Assembly: GCF_009663685.2 (NCBI RefSeq)
Contig: NZ_RCOG02000002.1
Span: forward strand, 567,499-631,498
Reading direction: 5' to 3'
From: Cupriavidus sp. U2
Lineage (GTDB): Bacteria > Pseudomonadota > Gammaproteobacteria > Burkholderiales > Burkholderiaceae
DNA: 64,000 bases
Within the stretch, counting starts at the first letter, position 1. Each line of letters begins with the position of its first letter. Shown piece by piece: positions 1 through 8,766 of the stretch. Both the position numbers and the translations under genes were made by a program. Under the pieces are notes generated by a model. The model made no database searches. It had not been told where the DNA came from and saw only the letters and a program-made list of their open reading frames with translations.

Positions 1-97
1 CACTATGGTGCGTGTAGCTGGCCCTGACTTTCCGGCGTCTAGTGCCACCAAATGGCGCAGAGTGTAAAAGTTGCGATTACGCAACAAAAAGGTAGGT

Positions 98-184
98 TGG
101 TGCGAGGGAGGGGACTCGAACCCCTACACCATTGCTGGCGTCAGGACCTAAACCTGGTGCGTCTACCAATTTCGCCACCCTCGC
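98..184 (-). tRNA. tRNA-Leu (anticodon UAG)
   Basis: Read on the minus strand this is a class II (long variable arm) tRNA of 87 nt with an encoded 3' CCA. The acceptor stem GCGAGGG pairs with CCCTCGC, and the D-arm reads GTGGCGAAATTGGTAGACGC. The anticodon arm is CAGG-TTTAGGT-CCTG, which places TAG in the loop, so it reads CUA and other CUN leucine codons. The T-arm contains GGTTCGAGTCC. All four arms can be drawn directly from the sequence. Confidence 0.96.
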
Positions 185-211
185 AGTCCTGGAACCGGGC
201 ATTCACAAAGC

Positions 212-240
212 AAAAAAGGCGGCTGGACTGCCCGCCTTTT
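212..240 (-). terminator. Intrinsic terminator upstream of the tRNA, downstream of the MFS gene
   Basis: On the minus strand AAAAGGCGG pairs with CCGCCTTTT around a short loop, and the right arm runs into a six-T tract. It lies between the end of the MFS gene and the tRNA, so it probably ends the MFS/amidase transcript and insulates the tRNA. Confidence 0.7.
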
Positions 241-403
241 CCTGCTTGTGGCTTGCTTTGGCGCATTGCGCGCCGGGATCCGGTTCGTGCCGCCGGCGTA
301 ACTTCAGCCTGCGGCGCAATAAGGATGCGGATTGTATCGCAAGGCGTCGGGGGAATCCAGCCCCCCGCCCGCCCGGCCGATAATGCCGCTTCACTTTTCC
401 ACT

Positions 404-1729
404 TTACTGGCGGGCGCGGATGAAGGCGATCACCAGGACCGTGGCGCAGGCCTCCAGGGCGGCCACGAAGTACAGGCCCGAAGCCAGCTGGCCGGTAGTG
501 GTCTTGAACCAGCCGATCATGTACGGCGCCACGAATCCGGCCAGGTTGCCGATCGAGTTGATCAGCGCGATGCCGCCGGCGGCGGCGGTGCCGGCCAGGA
601 AAGCCGAGGGCAGCGACCAGAACACCGGGAATGCGGCCAGGATGCCGACCGACGCCACGGTCAGCGCGATCAGGGCCAGCACGGCGCTGTGCAGCCAGAA
701 GCCCGTCAGCGTGAGGCCCACGGCGGCCAGCAGCGTAGCCAGCGCGCAGTGCATGCGGCGCTCGCCGGTGCGGTCCGAGTGGATGCCGTTGAGCACCATG
801 GCAATGGTGCCTGCCACGAACGGGATGGCCGAGACCAGGCCGATCCGCAGGTTGCCTTGCACGCCCAGTTCCTTGATGATCGACGGGGACCAGAACGCGA
901 TGGTGGCGTTGCCGCTCACCACGCAGAAATAGATCGCCGCGCAGATCCAGACGCGCGAGTTCGCAAAGGCGCCCTTCAGCGACGAATGCTTGGCGGGATC
1001 GCGGGCTTCCTGTTCGATGTCGCGCGTCACGATGGCCTGCTCCTGCTGCGACAGCCACCTGGCGTTGACGGGCTTTTCCGGCAGGTACATGAGCACGGCG
1101 ATACCGGCCAGCACCGAAGGAATGCCTTCGATCACGAACAGCCATTGCCAGTTGGCCAGGCCGTCCACGCCGTCCATCGCGCTCATGATGAAACCGGCCA
1201 GCGGGCCGCCGACCACGCCTGCGATCGCAAACGACGTCATGAACAGGCCGTTGATGCGGGCACGCCGCGCGGCCGGGAACCAGTAGGTCAGGTACAGCAC
1301 CACGCCCGGGAAGAAGCCGGCCTCGAAGATGCCCAGCATGAAGCGCAGCGTGTAGAACTGCATCGGCGTCTTCACGAAGATCATGGCCATCGACGCCAGG
1401 CCCCACAGGATCGTAATGCGCGCCAGCGTCTTGCGTGCGCCGATCTTTTCCAGCAGCAGGTTGCTCGGCACCTCGAACAGGAAGTAGCCGATAAAGAAAA
1501 TCCCCGCGCCCAGCCCGTACACGGCTTCGCTGAACTGCAGGTCCTGGAGCATCTGCAGCTTGGCGAAGCCCACGTTGACGCGGTCGATCCAGGCCAGGAT
1601 GAACAGGAATACGAGGAACGGAATCAGGCGCACGGTGATCTTGCGGTACGCCTCGTTGCGTTGCTGCGCCAGTTGCGCGGGCGGCAGGTTCTCCAGGGCG
1701 CCGGGGGCGCCGCTCATCACGGAAGACAT
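404..1729 (-). CDS. MFS transporter, anion:cation symporter (ACS) type
   Basis: A 441-residue inner-membrane secondary transporter with about 12 predicted helices. After the first helix it has the ACS-type stretch WIDRVNVGFAKLQM, and between helices 2 and 3 the loop GARKTLAR, both typical of phthalate, tartrate and galactonate permeases that co-transport an organic anion with protons. It is the last gene of the minus-strand run gntR, DUF2848, amidase, MFS, so it probably imports the compound, or a carboxylated breakdown product, handled by those enzymes. The substrate cannot be read from sequence. A strong terminator follows at 212-240. Confidence 0.88.
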   Translation of the reverse strand: MSSVMSGAPGALENLPPAQLAQQRNEAYRKITVRLIPFLVFLFILAWIDRVNVGFAKLQMLQDLQFSEAVYGLGAGIFFIGYFLFEVPSNLLLEKIGARKTLARITILWGLASMAMIFVKTPMQFYTLRFMLGIFEAGFFPGVVLYLTYWFPAARRARINGLFMTSFAIAGVVGGPLAGFIMSAMDGVDGLANWQWLFVIEGIPSVLAGIAVLMYLPEKPVNARWLSQQEQAIVTRDIEQEARDPAKHSSLKGAFANSRVWICAAIYFCVVSGNATIAFWSPSIIKELGVQGNLRIGLVSAIPFVAGTIAMVLNGIHSDRTGERRMHCALATLLAAVGLTLTGFWLHSAVLALIALTVASVGILAAFPVFWSLPSAFLAGTAAAGGIALINSIGNLAGFVAPYMIGWFKTTTGQLASGLYFVAALEACATVLVIAFIRARQ

Positions 1730-1853
1730 CGGTGACTACTCCTTGGGTGTGGTTGGCGGGGCGCCGCTACGTTGGCGGCGCCCTCTCGCATTGCGCTGTG
1801 CTGGCGCTTGCTGCGGCGGCCGTGGGAATCCGGCCGGTGTTACGCGTAATACA

Positions 1854-3188
1854 TCAGGACAGGATCGGCTCGATGGCGGCGGCCACCTGCAGCACGCGGG
1901 CATCGTTGCCATGCAGGCCGCAGACGCCCAGCCCGATCCCCTCGCCTATCGGCAGCGACGCCGCGCAGCCATCGAGGAAATTGATCACGCTCGGGTTGCG
2001 CAGCACCAGGCCGTTGATCGCGAAAAAGTCCTCGTCGCGCTGCAGCGCGTCCAGGTGCGGCGGACGCACGGCCACGCTGGGCATCAGCCAGGCATCGGCA
2101 TCGCGCAGCAGTTCGGCCGCGCGCTGTTGCATGGCGCGGCGTTCTGCCAGCAGGACGATGTAGTCGGTGGCAGTCAGTTTCTCGCCGCGGCGGATGCGCT
2201 GGGCCACACGCTGGTCGTACTGGTCGCCCTTCGTTTGCAGCAGTTCGCGATGCCAGGTCCACGCTTCGGCCGCGGTCAGGCCGCCGGCAGCGTTGATCTC
2301 GGGCAGGCGGCGTAGTTCGGGGAAAGCAAATTCCACGATCTGCGCGCCTTGCGCCGACAGCTTCGCCAGCGCGGCCTCGAACGCCAGGGCCACCTCGGCA
2401 TCCAGGCCGTCGGCCACGAAGTCGCGGGTCACGTAGAAGCGCAGGCCGCGCAGATCGGCCGCGCGCGTGTCCAGCGTCTGGCCGCTGAGCACCGCATCCA
2501 TCGCCGCGCAGCACGCCACCGAGCGGGCAAGCGGGCCGGCCGAGTCGAGCGACGTGGACAGCGGCACGGCACCGTCCAGCGGCACGCGGCGCGCGGTGGG
2601 CTTGAAGCCGGTCAGGCCGCAGAACGCCGACGGAATGCGGATCGAGCCGCCGGTATCGGTACCCAGCGCGGCCACGGCCATCTGCTCTGCCACGCTCACG
2701 GCGCCGCCCGAGGTCGAACCGCCACTGATGCGATCGGGATCGAACGGCGTGCGCGGCGTGCCGTAGTGCGGATTCAGGCCAAGGCCAGAGAACGCGAACT
2801 CGCTCATGTTGGTGCGGCCGATCAGCACGGCGCCAGCGGCGCGCAGCCGCGCCACGGCGGGGGCGTCGGCCTGGGCCGGCGCGCTGCCGTCCAGTGCCTT
2901 CGAGCCGGCACGCGTCACCTGGCCGCGCACATCGAACAAATCCTTGATGGAGACCGGCAGCCCGGCCAGCGGCGATGCCACGTAGCCGGCGGCGCGGGCC
3001 TGGTCGGCCGCATGGGCCTGTGCCAGCGCGCCTTTGGCGTCGACGCTCATGAACGCCGCGCCGCCGGCCTGCATATGACGGTCGATCCTGGCCAGCGCGT
3101 CTTCGGTCAGGGCCACGCTGGTGGTCCGGCCGGCTGCCAGCGCGGCGGCCAGTTCTGCAATGGTCCTAGCAGTCATGGCGATGCTCAC
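1854..3188 (-). CDS. Amidase (amidase-signature family)
   Basis: A 444-residue amide hydrolase using the Ser-cisSer-Lys triad. The sequence shows Lys82 in VSIKDLF, the cis-Ser158 in SGGSTSGG and the nucleophile Ser182 in GTDTGGS; the 24-residue gap between the two serines is the family norm. I chose the GTG start at 3188 because it overlaps the upstream stop as GTGA, a sign of translational coupling to the DUF2848 gene; an ATG four codons later (3176) is an alternative. It probably acts in the cytoplasm on an amide, carbamate or ureido bond. GatA is unlikely because there are no gatB or gatC neighbours. Confidence 0.9.
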   Translation of the reverse strand: MSIAMTARTIAELAAALAAGRTTSVALTEDALARIDRHMQAGGAAFMSVDAKGALAQAHAADQARAAGYVASPLAGLPVSIKDLFDVRGQVTRAGSKALDGSAPAQADAPAVARLRAAGAVLIGRTNMSEFAFSGLGLNPHYGTPRTPFDPDRISGGSTSGGAVSVAEQMAVAALGTDTGGSIRIPSAFCGLTGFKPTARRVPLDGAVPLSTSLDSAGPLARSVACCAAMDAVLSGQTLDTRAADLRGLRFYVTRDFVADGLDAEVALAFEAALAKLSAQGAQIVEFAFPELRRLPEINAAGGLTAAEAWTWHRELLQTKGDQYDQRVAQRIRRGEKLTATDYIVLLAERRAMQQRAAELLRDADAWLMPSVAVRPPHLDALQRDEDFFAINGLVLRNPSVINFLDGCAASLPIGEGIGLGVCGLHGNDARVLQVAAAIEPILS

Positions 3189-3862
3189 TCGGCAACGGCC
3201 AGCGTTTGCACGCGATAGGCGTGGCGCAGGCTGCGGTTGCGCACGGGGTCGTGCAGTTCCACTTCGAACGACTCGCCGTGGCCCATCTCGCCGATCACGG
3301 CCTGGGTGCCGCAGAACATCGCGGTGCCGGGCGGCAACTGCGATTCGCCGGTCAGGCGTTCGATCACGTCGCGCGGGTCCAGCAGGCGCGTCACCTTGCC
3401 TTCCTGGTACAGCGCGCGCTGGCCGTCGCGCACGCGCCAGCAGCGCATTTCCAGGGCGTCCCAGTGATCGGCCACCTCGTCGAATCGCCACACGTCGCGG
3501 CCCATCGGCTTGGCGCACATCTGCTTGGACACCGTCACGTCATACGCCTCGACCTTGCGGTCGGTGTGGTCCGATCCGATGCCGATATAGAGCGCATCGG
3601 CGCCCTGCAGCAGCACGAATTCGGTCTCGCCCGACGAGTCGTCGCGCGGCACTTCCAGCACGTCGTCGGTGGTCAGCAACTGGGCGGCCAGCGGATAGAA
3701 CGTGGGCACGGTGGCCGGCGGCTTCACGCCGATGGCCTTCAGTTCGTCGATATGGTGCTGGACGGCTTCCATGTCGCGGCCAGTCCAGCCGGCGATGATC
3801 AGTCGTTCGATGTCGAGGGCGAGCGCGCCCCCGCCGGCTACCTGGAGATGCAGTGTCGGCAT
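3185..3862 (-). CDS. DUF2848 family protein
   Basis: A 225-residue soluble protein that I recognise as DUF2848; no function is established to my knowledge. The C-terminal half looks like the fumarylacetoacetate-hydrolase (FAH) fold: YDVTVSKQ near residue 108, then DVWRFDEV, then a GQRALYQEG turn near 147-155, then PPGTAMFCGT near 177-186. These resemble the FAH landmarks NDVS..Q, W..GKSFD, NGE..Q.G and PGD.I.TGT. It is coupled to the amidase by a 4-nt overlap and sits 34 nt downstream of gntR. A role on a product or substrate of the amidase is an inference from operon position. Confidence 0.8.
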   Translation of the reverse strand: MPTLHLQVAGGGALALDIERLIIAGWTGRDMEAVQHHIDELKAIGVKPPATVPTFYPLAAQLLTTDDVLEVPRDDSSGETEFVLLQGADALYIGIGSDHTDRKVEAYDVTVSKQMCAKPMGRDVWRFDEVADHWDALEMRCWRVRDGQRALYQEGKVTRLLDPRDVIERLTGESQLPPGTAMFCGTQAVIGEMGHGESFEVELHDPVRNRSLRHAYRVQTLAVAE

Positions 3863-3896
3863 TGCGTACTACCTTGTTACGAGGAAAAAGTTCGGG

Positions 3897-4595
3897 TCAG
3901 AGTGTCCGGATGATGTTCTTCCGGAATTCGTCAATGTGTTCGCGGATGGCCTCGCGCACGGCCGGCACGTCGCGCCGCTCCAGGGCGTCGACGATCTCCA
4001 GATGCTCCTGGTAGACGTTCTCCAGGTGCTGCGGATCGGACAGCGAGAGGAACCAGAAGCGCGCCTGCTTCTCGTGCAGGCCGCGCAGCAGATCGGCCAG
4101 GACGCGGTTGCGCGAGGCGGCCGACATGGCCGTGTGGAACTTCAGATCCAGGGCGGCCAGCGCCGGGATGTCGCGTCGGGCGACCAGTTCGGGAGAGCGG
4201 TCGACGATGTCGCGCATCGCCTTGAAATCGCTGTCGTGGCCGCGCTCGCAAGCCAGCGTGGCGCACAGCACCTCGTTGGTGGCGCGCACTTCGATCATGT
4301 CCAGCACTTCATTGAGCGACAGCGGCGTCACCAGCACGCCCTTGCGCGGCAGGATCGACACCAGCCCTTCCACTTCCAGCCGATGCAGCGCCTGGTGGAC
4401 GGGCGTACGGCCCAGGCCCAGCAGCGCGGCCACCTGGGCCTCGTTCAGCGGTTCGCCCGGACGGAATTCGCACGCGATGATGCGGCGCTTGATTTCGGTA
4501 TAGGCCTGCTCGCGCATTGCCGCGCCGCTCTGGGCGGCAGTCGGCGCTGCGGGCGCGGGGTCGGCGGCGCCAACCAGTCGAATCGGATTCACCAC
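3897..4595 (-). CDS. GntR-family (FCD subfamily) transcriptional regulator
   Basis: A 232-residue regulator. Residues about 27-95 form a winged helix-turn-helix, with the recognition region GRTPVHQALHRLEVEGLV. Residues about 100-230 are an all-helical FCD effector domain carrying the usual polar and His positions (LDLKFHTAM, HLEIVDALERRD, IREHIDEF). It heads the DUF2848-amidase-MFS operon and lies divergent from an IclR gene, so it probably represses its own operon until a small acid or amide binds. The start is GTG; a second GTG follows immediately and the first 25 residues are Ala/Pro-rich, so the true start could be a little later. Confidence 0.9.
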   Translation of the reverse strand: MVNPIRLVGAADPAPAAPTAAQSGAAMREQAYTEIKRRIIACEFRPGEPLNEAQVAALLGLGRTPVHQALHRLEVEGLVSILPRKGVLVTPLSLNEVLDMIEVRATNEVLCATLACERGHDSDFKAMRDIVDRSPELVARRDIPALAALDLKFHTAMSAASRNRVLADLLRGLHEKQARFWFLSLSDPQHLENVYQEHLEIVDALERRDVPAVREAIREHIDEFRKNIIRTL

Positions 4596-4631
4596 GGCAG
4601 GGTCACGGTCGGTTCGTTTGAAGTTGCTGTG

Positions 4632-4660
4632 ATACTAGTGTGATATTTCACTGGACACAA
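4632..4660 (-). promoter_or_regulatory. Candidate promoter and operator of the gntR operon
   Basis: On the minus strand a -35-like TTGTGT (4655-4660) is 17 bp from a -10-like TAGTAT (4632-4637). The spacer holds the inverted repeat GTGATATTTCAC (4640-4651), and TGTGATA occurs twice nearby. A palindrome between the promoter elements is a common repressor position. The elements are only moderate matches to consensus. Confidence 0.4.
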
Positions 4661-4745
4661 CCGGGAATTTCCTAGGGGTAAACACCACGTATCGCCCGAC
4701 AGCGCGCCATGTGACGGCCGTTGCGCCTATCATGAGCCGTCCGCT

Positions 4746-4766
4746 ATGAATCGATAATCGATACAT
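4746..4766. promoter_or_regulatory. Palindromic operator candidate upstream of iclR
   Basis: Two ATCGAT hexamers flank a single A and extend into ATG/CAT on the outside, giving a 21-bp near-perfect dyad about 50 bp before the preferred iclR start. IclR proteins bind short palindromes near their own promoter, so this is a plausible autoregulatory site that could also act on the divergent gntR operon. Confidence 0.45.
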
Positions 4767-4815
4767 CAATATCTTGGTGCAATATGCAGCCATCGTGGTG
4801 CAGCGGATCACGACG

Positions 4816-5625
4816 ATGGTGCCGAATCCGGATCTCCCCATGGCCATCACCGACGGCGACCGTCCCGACCCGCTCTTCAACCAGTCCCTGGAAAAAGGGC
4901 TCGAAGTCCTGCGCGCGTTCAGCGCCGTGCATCGCACGCTGACCCTGGTGGAAATCGCCACCCTCACCGGCATGACAAGGAGTTCGGCCCAGCGCACCGT
5001 CCATACGCTGGAACGGCTCGGCTACGTCGACAAGCACCCGCAGACGCGGCGCTTCCGGCTGACGCCCAGGGTGATGGAGATCGGCTACAACTACCTGGCG
5101 GCCGACGCGCTGATCCCGATTGCCAGCCCCTATCTGTCGCAACTGGCCAATGCCAGCGGCGAAACGGCCAACCTGACCGAGCCCGTGGGGCTCGACATGG
5201 TCTACGTCGCGCAACTCATGACCGCCAAGCACATGCCGGTGCTGACGCCGGTGGGCATGCGGATTCCGATGTACTGCACGAGCTCGGGCCGGGCCTACCT
5301 GAGCCAGTTGCCAGACGAGCAGGTGCGCGCGATGCTCGAAGCCTCCACGCGGCAGGCGCGGACGCCGGCCACGCTGACCGATGTGGAGGCGATCTTCGAG
5401 CAGGTGGTGGCATGCCGCAGCCTGGGCTATGCGTGCAATGAGGAGGAGCTGTTCCTCGGCGACATGGGCGTGGGGGCGCCCATCGTGAACAGCCGTGGCG
5501 AGGCCGTTGGCGCGGTACACGTATCGCCGCCGGCCAGCCGCTGGACCATGGCCGACGCGCAGAAGAAGCTCGGGCCTCTGGTGATCGAATGCGCGTGGGC
5601 GATCTCGCGGTCGATCGCCCACTGA
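4816..5625 (+). CDS. IclR-family transcriptional regulator
   Basis: About 269 residues. The N-terminal winged HTH includes LEKGLEVLRAF, LTLVEIATLTGM and SSAQRTVHTLERLGYV. The C-terminal IclR effector-binding domain includes VYVAQLM, PVGMRIPMYCTSSGRA and the closing ACNEEELFLGDMGVGAPI. The frame opens at a TTG at 4774, but 4816 (ATG) or 4840 (ATG, MAITDGD...) fit family N-termini better and leave the palindrome at 4746-4766 outside the gene; none has a strong Shine-Dalgarno. Its position between gntR and the M20/ABC genes suggests it controls part of this catabolic island. Confidence 0.87.
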   Translation: MVPNPDLPMAITDGDRPDPLFNQSLEKGLEVLRAFSAVHRTLTLVEIATLTGMTRSSAQRTVHTLERLGYVDKHPQTRRFRLTPRVMEIGYNYLAADALIPIASPYLSQLANASGETANLTEPVGLDMVYVAQLMTAKHMPVLTPVGMRIPMYCTSSGRAYLSQLPDEQVRAMLEASTRQARTPATLTDVEAIFEQVVACRSLGYACNEEELFLGDMGVGAPIVNSRGEAVGAVHVSPPASRWTMADAQKKLGPLVIECAWAISRSIAH

Positions 5626-5650
5626 CTCTGCCGTTTCGCTGGCGGCAGGC

Positions 5651-6898
5651 TTACCGCGCGTGCTCCAGCATCGCCTGCAGCAGCACGTTGGCGCCGGCTT
5701 CGATATGCTCGGGCAGCGCATCTTCCAGCTCGTTATGGCTGATGCCGTCCTTGCACGGCACGAAGATCATGCCCGTGGGCGCGCGTTGGGCCACGTAGAC
5801 GGCGTCATGCCCTGCCCCGCTCACCACATCCATATGCGGCAGCCCCAGTGACGCGGCCGCGCGCCGCACGCTGTCCACGCACGCGGGCGCGAAGATGCAG
5901 GGCTCGAACTTGACCACCTGACGCACGGCCACCGTCACGGCGGCGGCGTCCGCGATGCCGGCAAACGCGGCGCGCATCGCCGCGTCCATGCGGTCGAGCC
6001 CGGCCTGCGACAGGTTGCGGAAGTCCACCGAGAAATCGACGCGCCCCGGAATCACGTTGCGCGAATTCGGCTTGACCTCGACAAAACCCACGGTGCCGCG
6101 CCCATGCGGCGCCTCGTCGCGCGCAATGCGGTTGACGGCCTCGATCATGCGCGCCGATGCCAGCAGCGCGTCGTGGCGCAGCGCCAGCGGCGTGGGGCCC
6201 GCATGGGCGTCCTGGCCGGTTACGGTCACGTCGTACCACTGCTGGCCCAGCGCGCCGCTGACCACGCCAATCGGCAGGCCGGCGGCTTCCAGCACGGGCC
6301 CCTGCTCGATATGCGCCTCGAAATAGGCCGCGTACATGCCGCCCGGTACCTGGCCGGCGGGCTGCGTCCCCAGGTAGCCGATGGCTTCGAGCGCCTCGCC
6401 CACGCTCACCCCGTCGCGGTCCTGCTGCGCGCGCGCGAACGCCCCGTCGAATACCCCGGCGAACACCCCAGACCCCATCATCACCGGGGTGAAGCGCGTG
6501 CCTTCCTCGTTGGTCCAGAACGCCACTTCCAGCGGGGCGCGCGTGGCAATGCCCAGGTCATTGAGCGTGCGCATGACCTCCAGCCCGGCCAGCACGCCGA
6601 AGTTGCCGTCGAACTTGCCGCCCGATGGCTGGGTGTCGATGTGGCTGCCGGTGGCCACCGCCGGGGCGTTGGGGTCGGTGCCGGCGCGGCGCGCGAAGAC
6701 GTTGCCGATCTCGTCCACGCGCACGTCGAGCCCGGCCTCGCGGCACCACTGCACCACCAGGTCGCGACCCTTGCGGTCTTCATCGGTCAGGGCGATGCGG
6801 CACACGCCGCCCAGGGGCGTGGCGCCGATCGCGCCCAGGTCCATCAGCGATTGCCACAGGCGGGCGCCATTGATGCGGGGAGTGAATTGCGAATCCAT
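5651..6898 (-). CDS. M20 Zn-dependent hydrolase (N-carbamoyl-L-amino acid hydrolase / allantoate amidohydrolase type)
   Basis: A 415-residue cytoplasmic metallo-amidohydrolase of the HyuC/AmaB/AllC group, which cleaves the carbamoyl or ureido group of N-carbamoyl amino acids or ureidoglycolate-type substrates. Metal ligands are visible: His86 in TGSHIDTQ, Asp97 in GGKFDGNFG, Glu131/132 in WTNEEGTRF and His196 in EAHIEQGP. The tail has GAGHDA and GISHNE. The start is the ATG at 6898 (MDSQFTPRIN); the open frame continues upstream but without family-like sequence. It converges with iclR (25-nt gap) and is divergent from the ABC importer, fitting hydrolysis of an imported N-carbamoyl or ureido compound. 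Confidence 0.88.
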   Translation of the reverse strand: MDSQFTPRINGARLWQSLMDLGAIGATPLGGVCRIALTDEDRKGRDLVVQWCREAGLDVRVDEIGNVFARRAGTDPNAPAVATGSHIDTQPSGGKFDGNFGVLAGLEVMRTLNDLGIATRAPLEVAFWTNEEGTRFTPVMMGSGVFAGVFDGAFARAQQDRDGVSVGEALEAIGYLGTQPAGQVPGGMYAAYFEAHIEQGPVLEAAGLPIGVVSGALGQQWYDVTVTGQDAHAGPTPLALRHDALLASARMIEAVNRIARDEAPHGRGTVGFVEVKPNSRNVIPGRVDFSVDFRNLSQAGLDRMDAAMRAAFAGIADAAAVTVAVRQVVKFEPCIFAPACVDSVRRAAASLGLPHMDVVSGAGHDAVYVAQRAPTGMIFVPCKDGISHNELEDALPEHIEAGANVLLQAMLEHAR

Positions 6899-7046
6899 GT
6901 CTGTGTTGTCTGCAGTGAGTGAACATCGAGCGTCGAACCAGCAAGAAGCAGACCACGGGTGCCGGTAATCCATCGATGGTGCATGGGCACTGGCACATCA
7001 CTTGCTAGTTCGAGACCGAACACAAGCGTTCAACCCATCCCCCAAT

Positions 7047-7052
7047 CAGGAG
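7047..7052 (+). promoter_or_regulatory. Ribosome-binding site fixing a GTG start
   Basis: The sequence CAGGAG precedes GTG at 7061 by 8 nt and supports that start over the upstream in-frame ATG and TTG codons, which have no Shine-Dalgarno and would bury the signal peptide. Confidence 0.6.
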
Positions 7053-7060
7053 CCCTGCCT

Positions 7061-8740
7061 GTGACCCTCTCCACGTATCCCCGCGCCAAAGGTTTCTCCG
7101 CTGTCGTCCGTTCGGCCTCGGCTGCCGTCGCCCTGTCGCTGCTGGCCCTGCCCGGCGCAGCCATGGCCGACAAGGTACTGCGCATCGGCATGACCGCCGC
7201 CGATATCCCGCGCACGCTGGGCCAGCCCGACCAGGGTTTCGAAGGCAACCGCTTCACCGGCATTCCGATGTACGACGCGCTGACCGCCTGGGACCTGTCC
7301 CGGAGCAACGGCCCGAGCCTGCTGGTGCCGGGCCTGGCCACCGAGTGGAAGGTCGACGACAAGGACAAGACCAGGTGGACATTCAAGCTGCGTCCCGGGG
7401 TGAAGTTCCACGACGGCTCGCCGTTCAACGCCGACGCCGTGGTCTGGAACGTCAACAAGGTGCTCGACAAGACCGCCAAACAGTTCGATCCGAGCCAGGT
7501 CGGGGTCACGGCATCGCGCATGCCCACGCTGCGCAGCGCGAAGAAGATCGACGACCTGACCGTGGAACTGGTGACGTCCGAGCCCGATTCGTTCGTGCCC
7601 TATAACGTGTCGAACCTGTTCATGGCGTCGCCCGCGCAGTGGGAGAAGAAGCTGGCCGCCGTGCCGGCGTCGGTGACCGACCCGGCCGAGCGCAGCAAGC
7701 AGGCATGGGTGGCGTTTGCCGCCGATGCATCGGGCACTGGCCCCTTCAGGATGACGCGATTCGTGCCGCGCGAGCGCCTGGAACTGGCAAGGAACGCCAG
7801 CTACTGGGACCCGAAGCGCACGCCGAAGCTCGACAAGGTCGTGATGGTGCCGATGCCCGAGGCCAATGCGCGCACGGCCGCCCTGCTGTCGGGCCAGGTG
7901 GACTGGATCGAGGCCCCCGCGCCTGACGCCATCGCGCAGATCAAGAGCCGTGGCTTCGAGGTCTACGCCAACGCCCAGCCGCACATGTGGCCGTGGCAGC
8001 TGTCGTTCGCGCCCAATTCGCCGTGGCTGGACAAGCGCGTGCGCCAGGCCGCCAACCTGTGCGTGAACCGTGCCGGCCTGAAAACGCTGCTGGGCGGCTA
8101 CATGGCCGAGGCCAAGGGCATTGTCGAAGCCGGCAACCCGTGGTGGGGCAATCCCAAGTTCGACATCAAGTACGACCCTGCGGCGGCGCGCAAGCTGATG
8201 AGCGAGGCGGGTTACTCGGCCGCCAAGCCGGTCAAGGTCAAGGTGCAGGTGTCGGCATCGGGCTCGGGCCAGATGCAGCCGCTGCCGATGAACGAATACG
8301 TGCAGCAGAACCTCAAGGAATGCTTCTTCGACGTGGACTTCGACGTGGTCGAATGGAACACGCTGTTCACCAACTGGCGCATCGGCGCCAAGGACCCGAG
8401 CGCGCACGGCACCAACGCCATCAACGTCAGCTTTGCGGCAATGGACCCGTTCTTCGCCATGGTCCGCTTCGTCAGCACGAAAACCCAGCCGCCGGTTTCG
8501 AACAACTGGGGCTACTTCGGCAATGCCGAGTTCGACAAGCTGATCGAAACCGCGCGTACGTCGTTCGGCGAGAAAGACCGTGACGCCGCGCTGGCCAAGC
8601 TGCATGCCCGCATCGTCGAGGAAGCGCCGTTCGTGCTGATCGCCCACGACGTGGGCCCGCGCGCGATCTCGAAGAAGGTCAAGGGCGTGGTGCAGCCGCA
8701 AAGCTGGTTCATCGACATTGCGACGATGTCGATGGATTGA
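7061..8740 (+). CDS. ABC transporter substrate-binding protein (SBP family 5, peptide/nickel class)
   Basis: A 559-residue periplasmic binding protein. The signal peptide covers about the first 34 residues (hydrophobic AAVALSLLALPGAAMA, cleavage before DKVLR). The mature protein is of the OppA/DppA class: a TEWKVDDKDKTRWTFKLRPGVKF-like strand region near residue 90-110, WNVNKVLD, and RQAANLCVNRAGL near 330. It is the first gene of a complete Dpp/Opp-type importer, followed by two permeases and two ATPases. Family 5 proteins also bind non-peptide ligands such as opines, glutathione and heme, and the neighbouring amidases suggest an amide or ureido compound. The start is a GTG with a good ribosome-binding site. 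Confidence 0.9.
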   Translation: MTLSTYPRAKGFSAVVRSASAAVALSLLALPGAAMADKVLRIGMTAADIPRTLGQPDQGFEGNRFTGIPMYDALTAWDLSRSNGPSLLVPGLATEWKVDDKDKTRWTFKLRPGVKFHDGSPFNADAVVWNVNKVLDKTAKQFDPSQVGVTASRMPTLRSAKKIDDLTVELVTSEPDSFVPYNVSNLFMASPAQWEKKLAAVPASVTDPAERSKQAWVAFAADASGTGPFRMTRFVPRERLELARNASYWDPKRTPKLDKVVMVPMPEANARTAALLSGQVDWIEAPAPDAIAQIKSRGFEVYANAQPHMWPWQLSFAPNSPWLDKRVRQAANLCVNRAGLKTLLGGYMAEAKGIVEAGNPWWGNPKFDIKYDPAAARKLMSEAGYSAAKPVKVKVQVSASGSGQMQPLPMNEYVQQNLKECFFDVDFDVVEWNTLFTNWRIGAKDPSAHGTNAINVSFAAMDPFFAMVRFVSTKTQPPVSNNWGYFGNAEFDKLIETARTSFGEKDRDAALAKLHARIVEEAPFVLIAHDVGPRAISKKVKGVVQPQSWFIDIATMSMD

Positions 8741-8766
8741 GCCGGCATGCAAATGCTGCCGGTTGC

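Noticed and set aside
1..97. Start or promoter of a gene to the left of the tRNA
   Set aside because: The stretch is short, without a convincing ribosome-binding site or family-like N-terminus; nothing is supported.
6899..7060. Possible riboswitch (guanidine/purine type) ahead of the importer
   Set aside because: No conserved ACG.../GG-rich guanidine motif or other known aptamer core could be found by eye.
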